Notes: a model not told the origin generated them from the letters alone. A stretch of 64,000 bases of DNA from Deltaproteobacteria bacterium (GCA_018436855.1 JAHDKO010000050.1:62001-126000); one strand, 5' to 3'. Counted from the first letter of the stretch, positions 52,595 to 61,749 are shown. Numbers and translations: made by a program.

Positions 52595-53278
52595 TTGACA
52601 GAGACGCTCATGCAGCACCGGCCTGATACCTCTCATACTCGGCAGTGGCACACCATCAAAATGATTTCAGCCGGTTCGCTGGCTGAAGGCATTGTAGGCG
52701 CAGCCTCGGGAGCCGTCGCCATAATCGGGCTCTTCGGCATCTACCCTGAAGCGCTGCTCGCCCTTGCCACCATCGGTGCCGGCACGGCATTGCTGCTCGA
52801 AGGGGGGTCTGTTGCAGGGAGGATGCCTGTATGGATGCACGAGGCCGGTGAGAGCCGGATCGAGAGCGCCGAGCTGGGCAGCGGCATGGTGGCCGAGTTT
52901 CTGGGTGGATGTGCAGGCGTGGTGCTGGGGGTTCTGTCGCTGCTGGGCGTGAGCCCCCTTACCCTGCTGCCGGCGGCCGTGATCGTCCTGGGGATTACCC
53001 TGCTCCTCGCAAGCGGAGTCACGGCCCGCATGAACACGGTGGAAATCCGCTGCCAGGCTCAGGACGACTATGTCCGGGAGGTGGGCAGGCAGTCCGTCCA
53101 TGCCGCAGCCGGGGCTCAGCTGCTTATCGGAACGGGTGCGCTTGTCCTGGGCATCATGGCTCTGGGGGGGGCGCGTCCCATCACCCTGAGTCTCGCCGCC
53201 ATGCTCGGTCTCGGTGTATCAGACCTCCTGAACGGCACTGCAATGGCGGCGCGGATTACGAGGCCGTTCAGAAAATAG
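52595..53278 (+). CDS. Integral membrane protein built of three internal repeats
   Basis: 227 aa from a TTG with GGAGAG nine bases upstream; an ATG five codons later is an alternative. Three similar units (about residues 26-77, 96-146 and 169-221) each start with a small-residue helix, contain a (L/F)xGxxP turn, then a second helix, and end in A-R-M/I: AGSLAEGIVGAASGAVAIIG ... SVAGRM; SGMVAEFLGGCAGVVLGVLS ... GVTARM; AAGAQLLIGTGALVLGIMAL ... AMAARI. So the protein is six membrane helices made by triplication of a hairpin. Linkers are short and charged. No family recognised. Confidence 0.7.
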   Translation: MTETLMQHRPDTSHTRQWHTIKMISAGSLAEGIVGAASGAVAIIGLFGIYPEALLALATIGAGTALLLEGGSVAGRMPVWMHEAGESRIESAELGSGMVAEFLGGCAGVVLGVLSLLGVSPLTLLPAAVIVLGITLLLASGVTARMNTVEIRCQAQDDYVREVGRQSVHAAAGAQLLIGTGALVLGIMALGGARPITLSLAAMLGLGVSDLLNGTAMAARITRPFRK

Positions 53279-53425
53279 GGGAGATCAGAAGGGGGGCGGT
53301 CAGCCGGGATACCGGCCGGTATTCAAGGAGTAGCCGCGTACTCACCCTCCAGAAGAGGGAGCTCCTTTAAAAAACCGGCCCTTACGGCACAGAAAAAAAG
53401 AATATCACGTGAAAGGAGACATACC

Positions 53426-53866
53426 ATGCAGATCAGGGAGATAATGACACCCAATCCTGAAATGATACCGATGGAGGCATCTCTCACGGATGCAGCGGCA
53501 AAGATGAAGCATCTCGACGTAGGGATCATGCCGGTGGCGCAGGAAAGCACCTTAGTAGGGGTGGTCACCGACCGGGATATCGTTCTCAGGGGAGTCGCGG
53601 AGAAACGCGATCTCTCCCACACCCGCGTCAGGGACATCATGAGCAGCGACGTGCTCACCTGCCCCGACAATACCGACATGGCAGATGCGATGAGGAGAAT
53701 GGAGAAGAAAAAGGTTCGCCGGGTCATTGTCACCGACCCCTCGGGCAAGCCCGTAGGGATCGTATCGCTCGGCGACATTGCCACGCGTACCGGGAAGGAA
53801 AAGGAAATCGAGCTGGGAGGGGAGGTGCTCACAAAGGTGTCTGAGCCCAGCAGGCCGGAACGCTGA
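53426..53866 (+). CDS. CBS-domain protein (tandem CBS pair)
   Basis: 146 aa, nearly all of it one Bateman module: first CBS repeat MTPNPEMIPMEASLTDAAAKMKHLDVGIMPV and VVTDRDIVLRGVAE; second repeat IMSSDVLTCPDNTDMADAMRRMEKKKVRRVIV and GIVSLGDIA. Such stand-alone modules bind adenine nucleotides or S-adenosylmethionine and regulate partner proteins. The partner is unknown; a potassium-uptake pair lies 1 kb downstream. AAAGGAG before the ATG. A strong hairpin follows the gene. Confidence 0.9.
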   Translation: MQIREIMTPNPEMIPMEASLTDAAAKMKHLDVGIMPVAQESTLVGVVTDRDIVLRGVAEKRDLSHTRVRDIMSSDVLTCPDNTDMADAMRRMEKKKVRRVIVTDPSGKPVGIVSLGDIATRTGKEKEIELGGEVLTKVSEPSRPER

Positions 53867-53887
53867 AGGCCGGCTCTTGGAAGTTGT

Positions 53888-53920
53888 CCTTAAGGGAGGG
53901 AGCCCGCCCCTCTCTTAAGG
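53888..53920 (+). terminator. Hairpin downstream of the CBS gene
   Basis: 13-base arms 53888-53900 and 53908-53920 pair at 12 of 13 positions around a seven-base loop (agcccgc). No U-tract follows, so it may be a Rho-assisted or mRNA-stabilising structure rather than an intrinsic terminator. Confidence 0.6.
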
Positions 53921-54050
53921 GTAACCCGGGCAGGAAGGACATTTCTCCGGACAGCACCGGGGCTCTCGATCCATTTTATAAGCGGAAACAGGGTGCAGCG
54001 GGATCTAGTCCGGGATATCCCGGCGAATGAAAAGAAACAGGAGGTGAGAG

Positions 54051-54572
54051 ATGAAATTCCGGAAACTGATCACAGGAACCTGCGTTGCGGCAGTGATCGT
54101 TCTCATGGCTGCGACGCCCGTGCTTTCCCAGCAGATGCACCCTGGAAGGGGTATGGGCCCTATGTCCGGTGTGGAGCAGTATCACGGCATGATGTTCAGT
54201 CAGCTGACGCAGGAGCAGCAACGCACGGTCAGGAACATCTATCAGAATTATCAGCAGGCCACGGCCGAGACCATGGAGAAGCTCTGGGCCCAGGAGCTCC
54301 AGCTCCAGGCGGCCCTGGCGGCCGACAAGATCGACGAGTCCAGGGTGAATTCACTGGTGGACGCCATCAACGACCTGCGCTCCAATCTCTACCGGGAGCA
54401 GGTGAACATGTACATGCAGCTTGCAGAAGCGGACCTCATGTACCCCGTGATGAGGAGCCTCGGCGGGATGGGGCGCGGCGGCGGCATGGGCATGGGCATG
54501 ACAGGTTCCTGCCCGATGATGGGCTCGGGCATGATGGGCACCTGGATGATGGGGCCGGGCCCCGCAGATTGA
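54051..54572 (+). CDS. Periplasmic Spy/CpxP-like (metal-sensor type) protein with Met/Gly-rich tail
   Basis: 173 aa. Signal peptide ending VLS-QQ. The middle is helical with the LTQEQQ segment of LTXXQ/Spy-type proteins (QLTQEQQRTVRNIYQNYQQATAETMEKLWAQELQLQAAL). The last 35 residues are almost only Gly, Met, Ser and Pro (GMGRGGGMGMGMTGSCPMMGSGMMG), as in copper- or heavy-metal-binding tails. It may be a periplasmic chaperone or metal buffer. AAACAGGAGGTGAGAG precedes the ATG. Family assignment moderate. Confidence 0.8.
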   Translation: MKFRKLITGTCVAAVIVLMAATPVLSQQMHPGRGMGPMSGVEQYHGMMFSQLTQEQQRTVRNIYQNYQQATAETMEKLWAQELQLQAALAADKIDESRVNSLVDAINDLRSNLYREQVNMYMQLAEADLMYPVMRSLGGMGRGGGMGMGMTGSCPMMGSGMMGTWMMGPGPAD

Positions 54573-54907
54573 TCCCTGAAGAGGGGGAGGTTTTCAGAGC
54601 TTTTTCCGAGCGAGGTGAAGAAAGCGGGTTGCTGCGCAGGATCACGGGTGCCCGCGGGCGTCGGAACGTTCCTTTGGTTTCCGGCAGGAAAAGGTTGTCT
54701 GCTGCGGTCCTCCTGGAGGGCGGCCGGAAGTGCCTTCGGCACAGGATTTGGAAGAGATGCATCGAAGGGGAAGACGCACGCCGGTCCGATCGAGGCTGAG
54801 CGCCTGAAGGAACTGCCGCTCAAGAAGCGATGGGCCCTGCCTCCCGGCCGGGGCATACCGGGGCGGGGGTGTATGTAGACACGCATGCACTACTATAAAT
54901 AAAGCGT
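54573..54907. other. Intergenic region before ktrB
   Basis: A 335-base gap. The short frames in it are Gly/Arg/Ala-rich and lack protein-like pattern. No gene or clear promoter seen. Confidence 0.4.
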
Positions 54908-56341
54908 ATGGAACTGCTCTCTCCCCTCATTTTTCGCAGCGGACGGAAGCTCTCGGACCAAGGCGGACTGAATCCCTTGAGCTCTCTGTTCAGACGGTTT
55001 CTTCTGTTCAGCCCCGGGCTGTTCTTCGTCGTCAGCTACCTGATCGCCATCGTGCTCGGAACATTGCTGCTCCGGATGCCCGTATCTACGAGGACGGGAC
55101 ACATCGAATGGATCGATGCCCTGTTTACCTCCACCTCCGCCTTCTGTGTCACCGGGCTCGCGGTGGTGGACACGGGCACGTATTTCAGCCTTTTCGGTCA
55201 GGTGCTCATCATGCTCATGGTGGAGATCGGCGGGCTCGGCATCATGACCTTCGCGGCCCTGCTCTTTCTCTCCATCGGATGGTCCGTCAGTATCCGCCAG
55301 CGCTCGTTCATCCAGGAAACCTATACTTCCGAGATAACCAGGGACATCAAACAGCTGGTGGTTTTCATCTTTGCCTTCACCTTTGTTTCCGAGCTTGCGG
55401 GCGCCCTGCTTCTGATGCCCTGCTGGGAGAGTGATCTGACCTTCTCAGGGAGGGTCTTCTATTCCGTCTTCCACTCCATCACCGCATTCTGCAACGCCGG
55501 ATTCTCCCTGTTTCCCGACAACATGAGCCGGTATCATGCCGATGTCCGGATCAATCTGATCATCACCACACTGATCATCCTGGGCGGGATCGGATTCCCG
55601 GTGGTGCGGGACGTGATCCATTGCTTCAGAGGAAGGGGAAACACGAGGCTCACCCTGAACACACGCATCTCTCTTGTCGTGTCCCTCGCACTGATCATAC
55701 TCGGCACCCTGCTCTTCTGGGCACTGGAGCGCGGCTATTCCATGGAAGGCATGCCGTGGACCGAGCAGATCCTGGCCTCGTATTTCCAGTCCGTCACCAC
55801 ACGCACCGCCGGCTTCAACACGATCGATTTCGGTGTTCTGGGCAACGCCACATTCCTGTTCGTGATGATCTTCATGTTCATCGGCGCCTCCCCGGGGTCC
55901 ACCGGAGGCGGTATCAAGACAACGAGCATCGGGGTTCTGGCAGTGGTCGTCATGAACAGGATCAGGGGAAGCGAGGCCAACAACGTGCTCAGTGCCACGC
56001 TTCCCGGTGAGGTGGTATCCCGGGCCATAACGGTCTTCATGTCTGCCGTGGTTTTCATTCTGGTGATCGTGTTTCTGCACATGATCAACCAGCAGGGCGC
56101 GGTCCCTTCAGAGCAGAGCAGGGGCCCGTTCATGGAGTATCTCTTCGAGACGGTCTCCGCCTTCGGCACCGTGGGGTTGTCGACGGGGATCACACCCGGG
56201 ATGGACGCCTATGGGAAGTTTCTCATCATCGCGACCATGCTGGTGGGCAGGGTGGGTATCCTCACCCTGGTGTACATCGTTGTCTCCCGGAGGCGCGCGC
56301 CGAGTTACCGGTATGCGGAGGAAAATGTCCTGATAGGCTAG
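54908..56341 (+). CDS. ktrB: Potassium uptake transporter, KtrB/TrkH family
   Basis: 477 aa with about eight to ten membrane segments. The four pore loops of the superfamily of K+ transporters can be seen: TSAFCVTGLAVVDTG, ITAFCNAGFSLF, VTTRTAGFNTIDFG and SAFGTVGLSTGI, each with the selectivity-filter glycine. It should carry K+ (possibly with Na+) into the cell. The partner regulator follows 14 bases downstream. The ATG at 54908 has no strong ribosome site. Confidence 0.93.
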   Translation: MELLSPLIFRSGRKLSDQGGLNPLSSLFRRFLLFSPGLFFVVSYLIAIVLGTLLLRMPVSTRTGHIEWIDALFTSTSAFCVTGLAVVDTGTYFSLFGQVLIMLMVEIGGLGIMTFAALLFLSIGWSVSIRQRSFIQETYTSEITRDIKQLVVFIFAFTFVSELAGALLLMPCWESDLTFSGRVFYSVFHSITAFCNAGFSLFPDNMSRYHADVRINLIITTLIILGGIGFPVVRDVIHCFRGRGNTRLTLNTRISLVVSLALIILGTLLFWALERGYSMEGMPWTEQILASYFQSVTTRTAGFNTIDFGVLGNATFLFVMIFMFIGASPGSTGGGIKTTSIGVLAVVVMNRIRGSEANNVLSATLPGEVVSRAITVFMSAVVFILVIVFLHMINQQGAVPSEQSRGPFMEYLFETVSAFGTVGLSTGITPGMDAYGKFLIIATMLVGRVGILTLVYIVVSRRRAPSYRYAEENVLIG

Positions 56342-56355
56342 CCCTTGGAGGTTGT

Positions 56356-57012
56356 ATGGCAAGGACGTTTGCGGTTATCGGCTTGGGAAACTTCGGTTCC
56401 TGGGTGGTGAGAACACTCAACGAGCTGAGGCAGAACACCATCGCCATCGACCTCGACAAGGACCGGGTACAGAAGATCCGGGACTACACCCGTAATCCGG
56501 TGATCGCGGACGCCACGCAAAAAGAGAACCTCCTGAGCCTCGGGCTCGATACGGTCACCGCGGTGGTGATCAGCCTGGGGGACAACACCAGCGCCGCCAC
56601 CCTGATCACCCTGTACCTGCAGGAGATGGGCATAGGCCAGATCATCGTCAAGGCGGTCAATGAGGACCACGGCAAGATACTCCGGAAGGTGGGCGCAACA
56701 GACATCATCTTCCCGGAAAAGGACATGGGCATCAAGGTGGCCAAGAGCTTGGTCATGCCCAATATCCTGGAGTTCATCGAGATGTCCGAGGATTATCAGA
56801 TCGCCGAGATCGCGCCTCCCAGCGATTTCGTGGGAAAGACCCTGGCCCAGCTCGAGCTGCCCCGGAGATACAGCGTTCAGGTCATCGCCGTCCAGGAGCT
56901 CATACCCGAGCGGTTCACCATCGTCCCCAAGGGGGATTTCACGGTCAAGGACAGCGATATCCTTGTGGTCATCGGCAAGGAGAGCAACGTCAACCGGATC
57001 AGGTCCCGCTGA
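56356..57012 (+). CDS. ktrA: Potassium uptake regulatory subunit KtrA (RCK/TrkA)
   Basis: 218 aa. RCK_N domain with nucleotide motif VIGLGNFGSWVVRTL (G-x-G-x-x-G) and an acidic residue after the second strand (AIDLDKDRV), followed by an RCK_C domain (AEIAPPSDFVGKTLAQLELPRRYSVQVIAVQE). It forms the cytosolic ring that gates KtrB in response to ATP/ADP or NAD(H). GGAGG precedes the ATG. It forms a two-gene operon with ktrB. Confidence 0.95.
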   Translation: MARTFAVIGLGNFGSWVVRTLNELRQNTIAIDLDKDRVQKIRDYTRNPVIADATQKENLLSLGLDTVTAVVISLGDNTSAATLITLYLQEMGIGQIIVKAVNEDHGKILRKVGATDIIFPEKDMGIKVAKSLVMPNILEFIEMSEDYQIAEIAPPSDFVGKTLAQLELPRRYSVQVIAVQELIPERFTIVPKGDFTVKDSDILVVIGKESNVNRIRSR

Positions 57013-57030
57013 GAATGCCGGGATGAGGCG

Positions 57031-57252
57031 TTGACAGCACACCGATCTCCCCTATCCTTAACTCAGGAGGCAATCGACGATCCGGAATACCGCGAGAAAG
57101 AGGTGCAGAGCATCCCCTGGAAACGGGCCGCAGAGCCCTGGGAGATCGCCAGGCTGGCCGTGCACCTGGTTTCGGAGGAGGCCGATTATGTAACCGGACA
57201 GACCTTCTTCATCGACGGGGGACTGATGATGAACCAGGGACAGGGTGCGTAG
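57031..57252 (+). pseudogene. C-terminal remnant of a short-chain dehydrogenase
   Basis: The frame encodes AIDDPEYREKEVQSIPWKR, EPWEIARLAVHLVSEEADYVTGQTF and FIDGGLMMNQGQGA. That is the last ~60 residues of an SDR (glucose 1-dehydrogenase or 3-oxoacyl reductase type), including the DGG cofactor-pocket end. The Rossmann glycines and the Ser-Tyr-Lys centre are absent: everything before it is replaced by the ktrA end. It lies just upstream of a glucoamylase gene, a common companion of such dehydrogenases. Confidence 0.75.
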
Positions 57253-57407
57253 ATCCTGGGTGTTCTTTCCCCGTGAAGCAGGGTGCATGGAGAGGCGGGG
57301 GCATATGGCAAGGATGAGCGTGCGGCCACCGCGGGGACTACGATCCGCCATTGTTTTTAAGGGCAAGGAAAGACGCCCGGGCATCCGGGCCGAGCAGGTA
57401 TGCAGGG

Positions 57408-59222
57408 ATGAGTGCCGTGAAGATTCAGGATTATGCCTTTCTCTCTGACTCCCAGTCGGCCGCCCTGGTGGGCAGAGACGGGTCAGTGGACTGGTACTGC
57501 CTTCCCCGTTTCGATTCGCCGTCGGTCTTTGGACGCATCCTGGACAGCGGCTCGGGACACTGGCATATTCGCCCGGCAGGCGAATATCGTTCGCAGTGGG
57601 CGTACATCGAGAATTCTCTCGTGATCCGCAACGTATTCCACACCGCAGGCGGCTCGGTCGCTCTCACCGATGCTCTCATGTTCGAGCCCGGTTCCCGGGG
57701 ACACTCCATCGGGCGGAGGGTGCCCCACGTTCTGCTGCGCCGCGTGCAGGGGCTTGCGGGCGAGACGGACATGGACATGGAGTTCCGCCCCCGCATGGAG
57801 TACGGGTTGACCGTCCCCCGATACCGGTCCACGGATCACGGGTGGGAGATCGTGGGAGGACCCATGGAGCTGGAGCTGACCGCAGTGGTTCCCTCGGGGT
57901 TGTCGGGGGAGGGCGTCCGTGCCCGGTTCAGGATCGGCGCCGGGGAGACCGCGGAGTTCAGCCTCGCCTACCGGGCTCCCGGCTGTGGACCGCCTGACCG
58001 GCCCATCGATGTGCCGCTGTCGATCGAGGACACCGTTAAGGCATGGCATTCCTGGACAGACCTCCACACCGGGTACCAGGGGCTCTACCGGGAAGAGGTG
58101 CGCAGGAGCGCCCTGGTGCTTCAGGGGCTCACTTATCAGCCCACCGGGTCGGTGATAGCCGCCGCCACCACATCTCTGCCCGAGATTGCGGGCGGGCGGG
58201 AAAACTGGGATTACCGGTTCGCCTGGCTGAGAGACTTGAGTCTGGTCATGCGGGCACTGTGGGTCGGAGCGTGTCCGGACGAACCCGGGCGGTTTTTTGC
58301 ATGGATCGACCGGACCGGTGGGGCCCAGGGGCACCAGGCGGTTCAGATCATGTACGGCGTGGGCGGAGAGCGGGATCTGACCGAGCACGTGCTGGACCAC
58401 CTGGCGGGATATCAGGGCAGCCGCCCGGTGCGGGTGGGGAACGACGCATGGAGACAGAGGCAGCTGGACGTGCTGGGGGAGGTGCTGGATGCCGCTTTCC
58501 TGCTCAAGGACAAGCTGGGCGACATGAGCGGTTTCACCAGGCAGCTTCTCGTGACTCTCGCCGAGAGGGCCGCTTCCGGCTGGCGGGAGCCGGATTCGGG
58601 GATGTGGGAGGCCAGGGACGGAGAGCGCCACTATCTCTCCTCGAAGCTCATGTGCTGGGTGGCGCTGGATCGTGCCGTGAGGCTCGCTTCCCGGTTGGGT
58701 GCCCTGAGCGAGGTGGGGAGATGGAGAGCCGTGCGTGATGAGATCCGGGACACAATCCTCTCCCGCGGATGGAACGAGCGGTTGCAGGCGTTCACCGGCG
58801 CTTTCGGCTCGGACCACCTGGACGCCTCGGTGCTGCTGATGCCCATCGTGGGCTTTCTGCCCGCCACGGACCGCCGCATGAAGGCGACCATCGACGCCGT
58901 GGAGCGCGTCCTGGGAAAGGATGGTCTCATACGCCGCTGGCCGGGGGAACCCAACGGGTTCTTCCTCTGCAGCTACTGGATGGTGGAATGCCTTGCCCTT
59001 GCCGGCCTGACCGGGAGTGCTGTGGAAAGGTTCGACCGGGTGAGTGCGTATGCCAGTGATCTGGGCCTTTTCTCCGAGATGGCGGATCCCGGTACGGGCG
59101 AAATGCTCGGGAACTTTCCCCAGGCGTTCTCCCACATCGGGCTCATCAATGCGGCCTGGCAGGTCACGAGCGCTCTGCCGCCCGGGGCAAGACCCTCGTC
59201 GGCGGGCAAGGAGAGGGGATGA
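57408..59222 (+). CDS. Glycoside hydrolase family 15 protein (glucoamylase/trehalase-like)
   Basis: 604 aa from the internal ATG whose product starts KIQDYAFLSDSQSAALVGRDGSVDWYCLPRFDSPSVF, the usual beginning of bacterial GH15 proteins. N-terminal beta-sandwich (to about 230), then the (alpha/alpha)6 catalytic barrel: ENWDYRFAWLRDLSLVMRAL, GRPV-like loop SRPVRVGNDAWRQRQLDVLGEVLDAA, GMWEARDGERHYLSSKLMCWVALDRA with a catalytic glutamate, and NFPQAFSHIGLINAA. It should release glucose from alpha-glucans or trehalose in the cytoplasm (no signal peptide). An SDR remnant precedes it. Confidence 0.92.
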   Translation: MSAVKIQDYAFLSDSQSAALVGRDGSVDWYCLPRFDSPSVFGRILDSGSGHWHIRPAGEYRSQWAYIENSLVIRNVFHTAGGSVALTDALMFEPGSRGHSIGRRVPHVLLRRVQGLAGETDMDMEFRPRMEYGLTVPRYRSTDHGWEIVGGPMELELTAVVPSGLSGEGVRARFRIGAGETAEFSLAYRAPGCGPPDRPIDVPLSIEDTVKAWHSWTDLHTGYQGLYREEVRRSALVLQGLTYQPTGSVIAAATTSLPEIAGGRENWDYRFAWLRDLSLVMRALWVGACPDEPGRFFAWIDRTGGAQGHQAVQIMYGVGGERDLTEHVLDHLAGYQGSRPVRVGNDAWRQRQLDVLGEVLDAAFLLKDKLGDMSGFTRQLLVTLAERAASGWREPDSGMWEARDGERHYLSSKLMCWVALDRAVRLASRLGALSEVGRWRAVRDEIRDTILSRGWNERLQAFTGAFGSDHLDASVLLMPIVGFLPATDRRMKATIDAVERVLGKDGLIRRWPGEPNGFFLCSYWMVECLALAGLTGSAVERFDRVSAYASDLGLFSEMADPGTGEMLGNFPQAFSHIGLINAAWQVTSALPPGARPSSAGKERG

Positions 59223-59542
59223 GCATGCCTCGTCAGGCAGGACTTGACTTTGCGTTTCAGGTATGGCCCTATGGATTCCGCTGCAGAAGAGACCAGGCAG
59301 CATCTCTGTATGAACACCTTTGACGGCATCGCCGCGCAAGGGGGGCTCCTTTGGGAAAATCCCCGGGTATGGACCGGACGATGCCTTCCGATTCGATTCA
59401 AAAAGGGCATGATTGGCGGGGAAGGGGTCTATCGTGCGTTTATCGCCGGCTCCGGTCCCCCTTTGCGAGCGTGCGGGCAGTGCGTTCTTTTTCAGAGGAG
59501 GCGGGAAGAATCATCTTGAAAGACGGGAGGATACATATCAGC
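59223..59542. other. Intergenic region between GH15 and DUF3108 genes
   Basis: A 320-base gap. The frame of the next gene is open back to 59351 but the added residues are not signal-like, so the gene is taken to start at 59543. No promoter identified with confidence. Confidence 0.4.
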
Positions 59543-60445
59543 ATGAGAGGAAAAACGAAACGCCGCCATATCCTGATTTTCTCCGCCCTGATCGCGATCT
59601 TGAGCGTATTTCCGGGCGTGTCCCATGGCGCGGTCGAGCAGGGCGCCGGCAGAAAGGCCGGCCCTCTGTTCCATGATTCCGGGTTCCGGCCCCGGCTCGG
59701 AACATACCACTACAGCTTCGAGTTCAACGGCCTGAACATCGGCACCGGCCAGGTGGTGCTCGGGCAGAAGGGCAATCTCTATGAGATTCAATTCAGGGCC
59801 AGGACCAATCGCACCATCGACCGGTTCTACAAGGCCCGTTTCAGCGGGGGGAACATCACCCGGGCCGACTCCCTTCTGCCGGTCAGCACGCGGATCCTGT
59901 CGAGGGTGCGCTCTACGAGCAAGGACACCGCTATCCATTTCCGGGATGACGGCACCATAACATCGGTGCGCACGGAATCCGAGAAGGGGGAGCCTCTCGA
60001 AAACAAGGTGAAGGAGGTCGAGACCTCCGACTTCACCATGGACCCTCTCTCCGTTATCCATCTGATCCGGGGGATAGACTGGAAGCCGGGGATGGAGCAG
60101 CGTGTCAGGATCTTCTCGGGCAAGTCCCGGTACGAGTCGCATTTCACCTGCACCGGAGAAAAGGTCGTGGAGATAGACGGGCAGAAGCGCAAGGCATGGG
60201 AGATCATTCAGCAGGCGGTCAAGCTCGATGACGAAGGCCGGGAGACCGAGGAGGAGAAAAAAGAGCGCGACCTGAAGATCTATCTCTCCGCAGACCAAGC
60301 GCGAGACGTGCTCAAGATCGATTCACGCCGGATCATGGGCCATTTCCTCGTGCAGCTGGAAGGGTTCGAGCCCGCGGCCGGCGGTGTGCGCCCGGGGGGA
60401 GGACATCCGGGTGCGAACGAGACCGCCCGGGGGAACAGATCCTGA
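59543..60445 (+). CDS. DUF3108 domain-containing exported protein
   Basis: 300 aa. Signal peptide (ILIFSALIAILSVFPGVSHG). DUF3108 features: the opening GTYHYSFEFNGLNIGTGQVVL, a later strand series around RADSLLPVSTRILSRV, and FTMDPLSVIHLIRGIDW, in a periplasmic beta-rich fold. The C-terminal 30 residues are Gly/Pro-rich. Function unknown, although several relatives sit in envelope biogenesis loci. GGGAGG lies 12 bases before the ATG. Confidence 0.85.
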   Translation: MRGKTKRRHILIFSALIAILSVFPGVSHGAVEQGAGRKAGPLFHDSGFRPRLGTYHYSFEFNGLNIGTGQVVLGQKGNLYEIQFRARTNRTIDRFYKARFSGGNITRADSLLPVSTRILSRVRSTSKDTAIHFRDDGTITSVRTESEKGEPLENKVKEVETSDFTMDPLSVIHLIRGIDWKPGMEQRVRIFSGKSRYESHFTCTGEKVVEIDGQKRKAWEIIQQAVKLDDEGRETEEEKKERDLKIYLSADQARDVLKIDSRRIMGHFLVQLEGFEPAAGGVRPGGGHPGANETARGNRS

Positions 60446-60540
60446 AAAAAGAGGGGTCTTTCCGGCCCCCAAGGATGTGCGGTTTAACACTACAGTGGTA
60501 ATCAGTCATGGGGGTCAGGTCTCTATATTAAGGCAATCAT

Positions 60541-61260
60541 TTAAAAGAACAGGTTCACCCGTTTCAGGAATTCCTGGAAGCGTTCCCGCTCGATCTTCAG
60601 GGCCTCCTGGATGGGGACCTCGTTCTGTTTTTCGATGAGCGCCTTGATCTCGAGCATGATCCCGAAGTCGACCTCGGCGATGTCCCGGGCGATCTGCTTT
60701 GCCCGGGGGATAAGGTCACCGGGAGAAACCACCTCGTTGACGAGCCCGTGCATAAGGGCATCCTGCGCCGAGAGGGGCCTGCAGGTGAACGACAGCTGCT
60801 TGGCCATCCTCTGGCCCACTGCCTGCTGGAGCAGCTGCGTCATTCCCCACCCGGGATGGATCCCGACCTTGGCATGGGAGTCGATGAACCGGGCGTTTTC
60901 TGATGCGATGAGAAAATCACAGTTGAGCGCGAGCTCGAAACCGCCGGTGATGGCGTTGCCGTTGATCGCGCCGATAATGGGCTTCCTGCACGCGGCGAAC
61001 ACGTCCGGCATATCCTTCCCGTCGCCGCGGGGGTCCTGCAGGTTTTCCTTGCCCACGACACTCAAGTCCAGTCCTGAGCAGAACGACTTGCCGTTTCCGG
61101 TGATGATCGCCGCCTTGATCCCGTCGTTGCGGGCCGTCTCGTCGATGGCGTCATACAGGCCTGTGAGCAGGTCCCGGCAAATGGCGTTGTGCCTCTCGGG
61201 GCGGTTCAGGGTGATCAGTGCCGTCGAATCTTCCACCGTGAACAGAACGGTCTTTTCCAT
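60541..61260 (-). CDS. Enoyl-CoA hydratase/isomerase family protein
   Basis: 239 aa crotonase-fold protein. The oxyanion-hole segments are VIGAINGNAITGGFELALNCDF and AIITGNGKSFCSGLDLS. FIDSHAKVGIHPGWGMTQLLQQAVG replaces the usual PEI..G..PG.GG loop, and the glutamates of true enoyl-CoA hydratases are not obviously placed, so the reaction (hydration, isomerisation, hydrolysis or other) is uncertain. It is monocistronic and convergent with the DUF3108 gene. Confidence 0.85.
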   Translation of the reverse strand: MEKTVLFTVEDSTALITLNRPERHNAICRDLLTGLYDAIDETARNDGIKAAIITGNGKSFCSGLDLSVVGKENLQDPRGDGKDMPDVFAACRKPIIGAINGNAITGGFELALNCDFLIASENARFIDSHAKVGIHPGWGMTQLLQQAVGQRMAKQLSFTCRPLSAQDALMHGLVNEVVSPGDLIPRAKQIARDIAEVDFGIMLEIKALIEKQNEVPIQEALKIERERFQEFLKRVNLFF

Positions 61261-61353
61261 GATCGGTCTCCTTTCCTGCCAAAAACAGGAATATATCTGC
61301 GTTCCCCGGAGCCTGGATCCATGGGGACGTGATAACAGCGGTTCGCCTCCCGG

Positions 61354-61749
61354 CTATGAATCCGGTTGAGCCGGGCGTTCTGTGCCGAGCCAGGCGCTGG
61401 CCGTCTGGTGATCCGGAAACACCCGGATGTTGTAAAACCCCCTGTTGAGCAGAACCGTCTCACCAAAGGCGTTCATGTTTCCCTGAGCCGTTTTCCCCGG
61501 GTCCACGATCGCCACCTTGACCCTTCGTGGAAAACGGCTCGATCCGAGCCATTTTCCCAGCTCGAATACATGGTGTTCGGTGAGCCCATTGGTCATGCGG
61601 TCCACGACGATTATTCCGGACAGACCATCGTTGCGGATGAACTGCCGTATCCTCTCCCATATCCGCCTGGCCTGCCCGAAATCCTTTTCCCCGGTCAACT
61701 CGACTATTCCGAGATCATTGTTGCGGGTGTACCTGAACGATCGATCCAT
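61354..61749 (-). CDS. STAS/SpoIIAA-like small protein
   Basis: 131 aa, started at the ATG after GGGGGAT; the frame runs open upstream to 61923 but that part is not protein-like. Strand-helix alternation (DLGIVELTGEKDFGQARRIWERIRQFI, SGIIVVDRMTNGLTEHHVFELGKWL, VKVAIVDPGK, FYNIRVFPDHQTASAWL) matches the SpoIIAA-like/STAS group that binds hydrophobic ligands or partner proteins. Partners unknown. It lies upstream of the enoyl-CoA hydratase gene on the same strand, 93 bases away. Confidence 0.75.
   Translation of the reverse strand: MDRSFRYTRNNDLGIVELTGEKDFGQARRIWERIRQFIRNDGLSGIIVVDRMTNGLTEHHVFELGKWLGSSRFPRRVKVAIVDPGKTAQGNMNAFGETVLLNRGFYNIRVFPDHQTASAWLGTERPAQPDS

Noticed and set aside
61273-61291. 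TTCCTG/CAGGAA inverted repeat before the enoyl-CoA hydratase gene as an operator
   Set aside because: Only six base pairs with an A-rich loop; the arm overlaps the ribosome-binding region (CAGGAAAGGAG on the minus strand), so it is better explained by that site.
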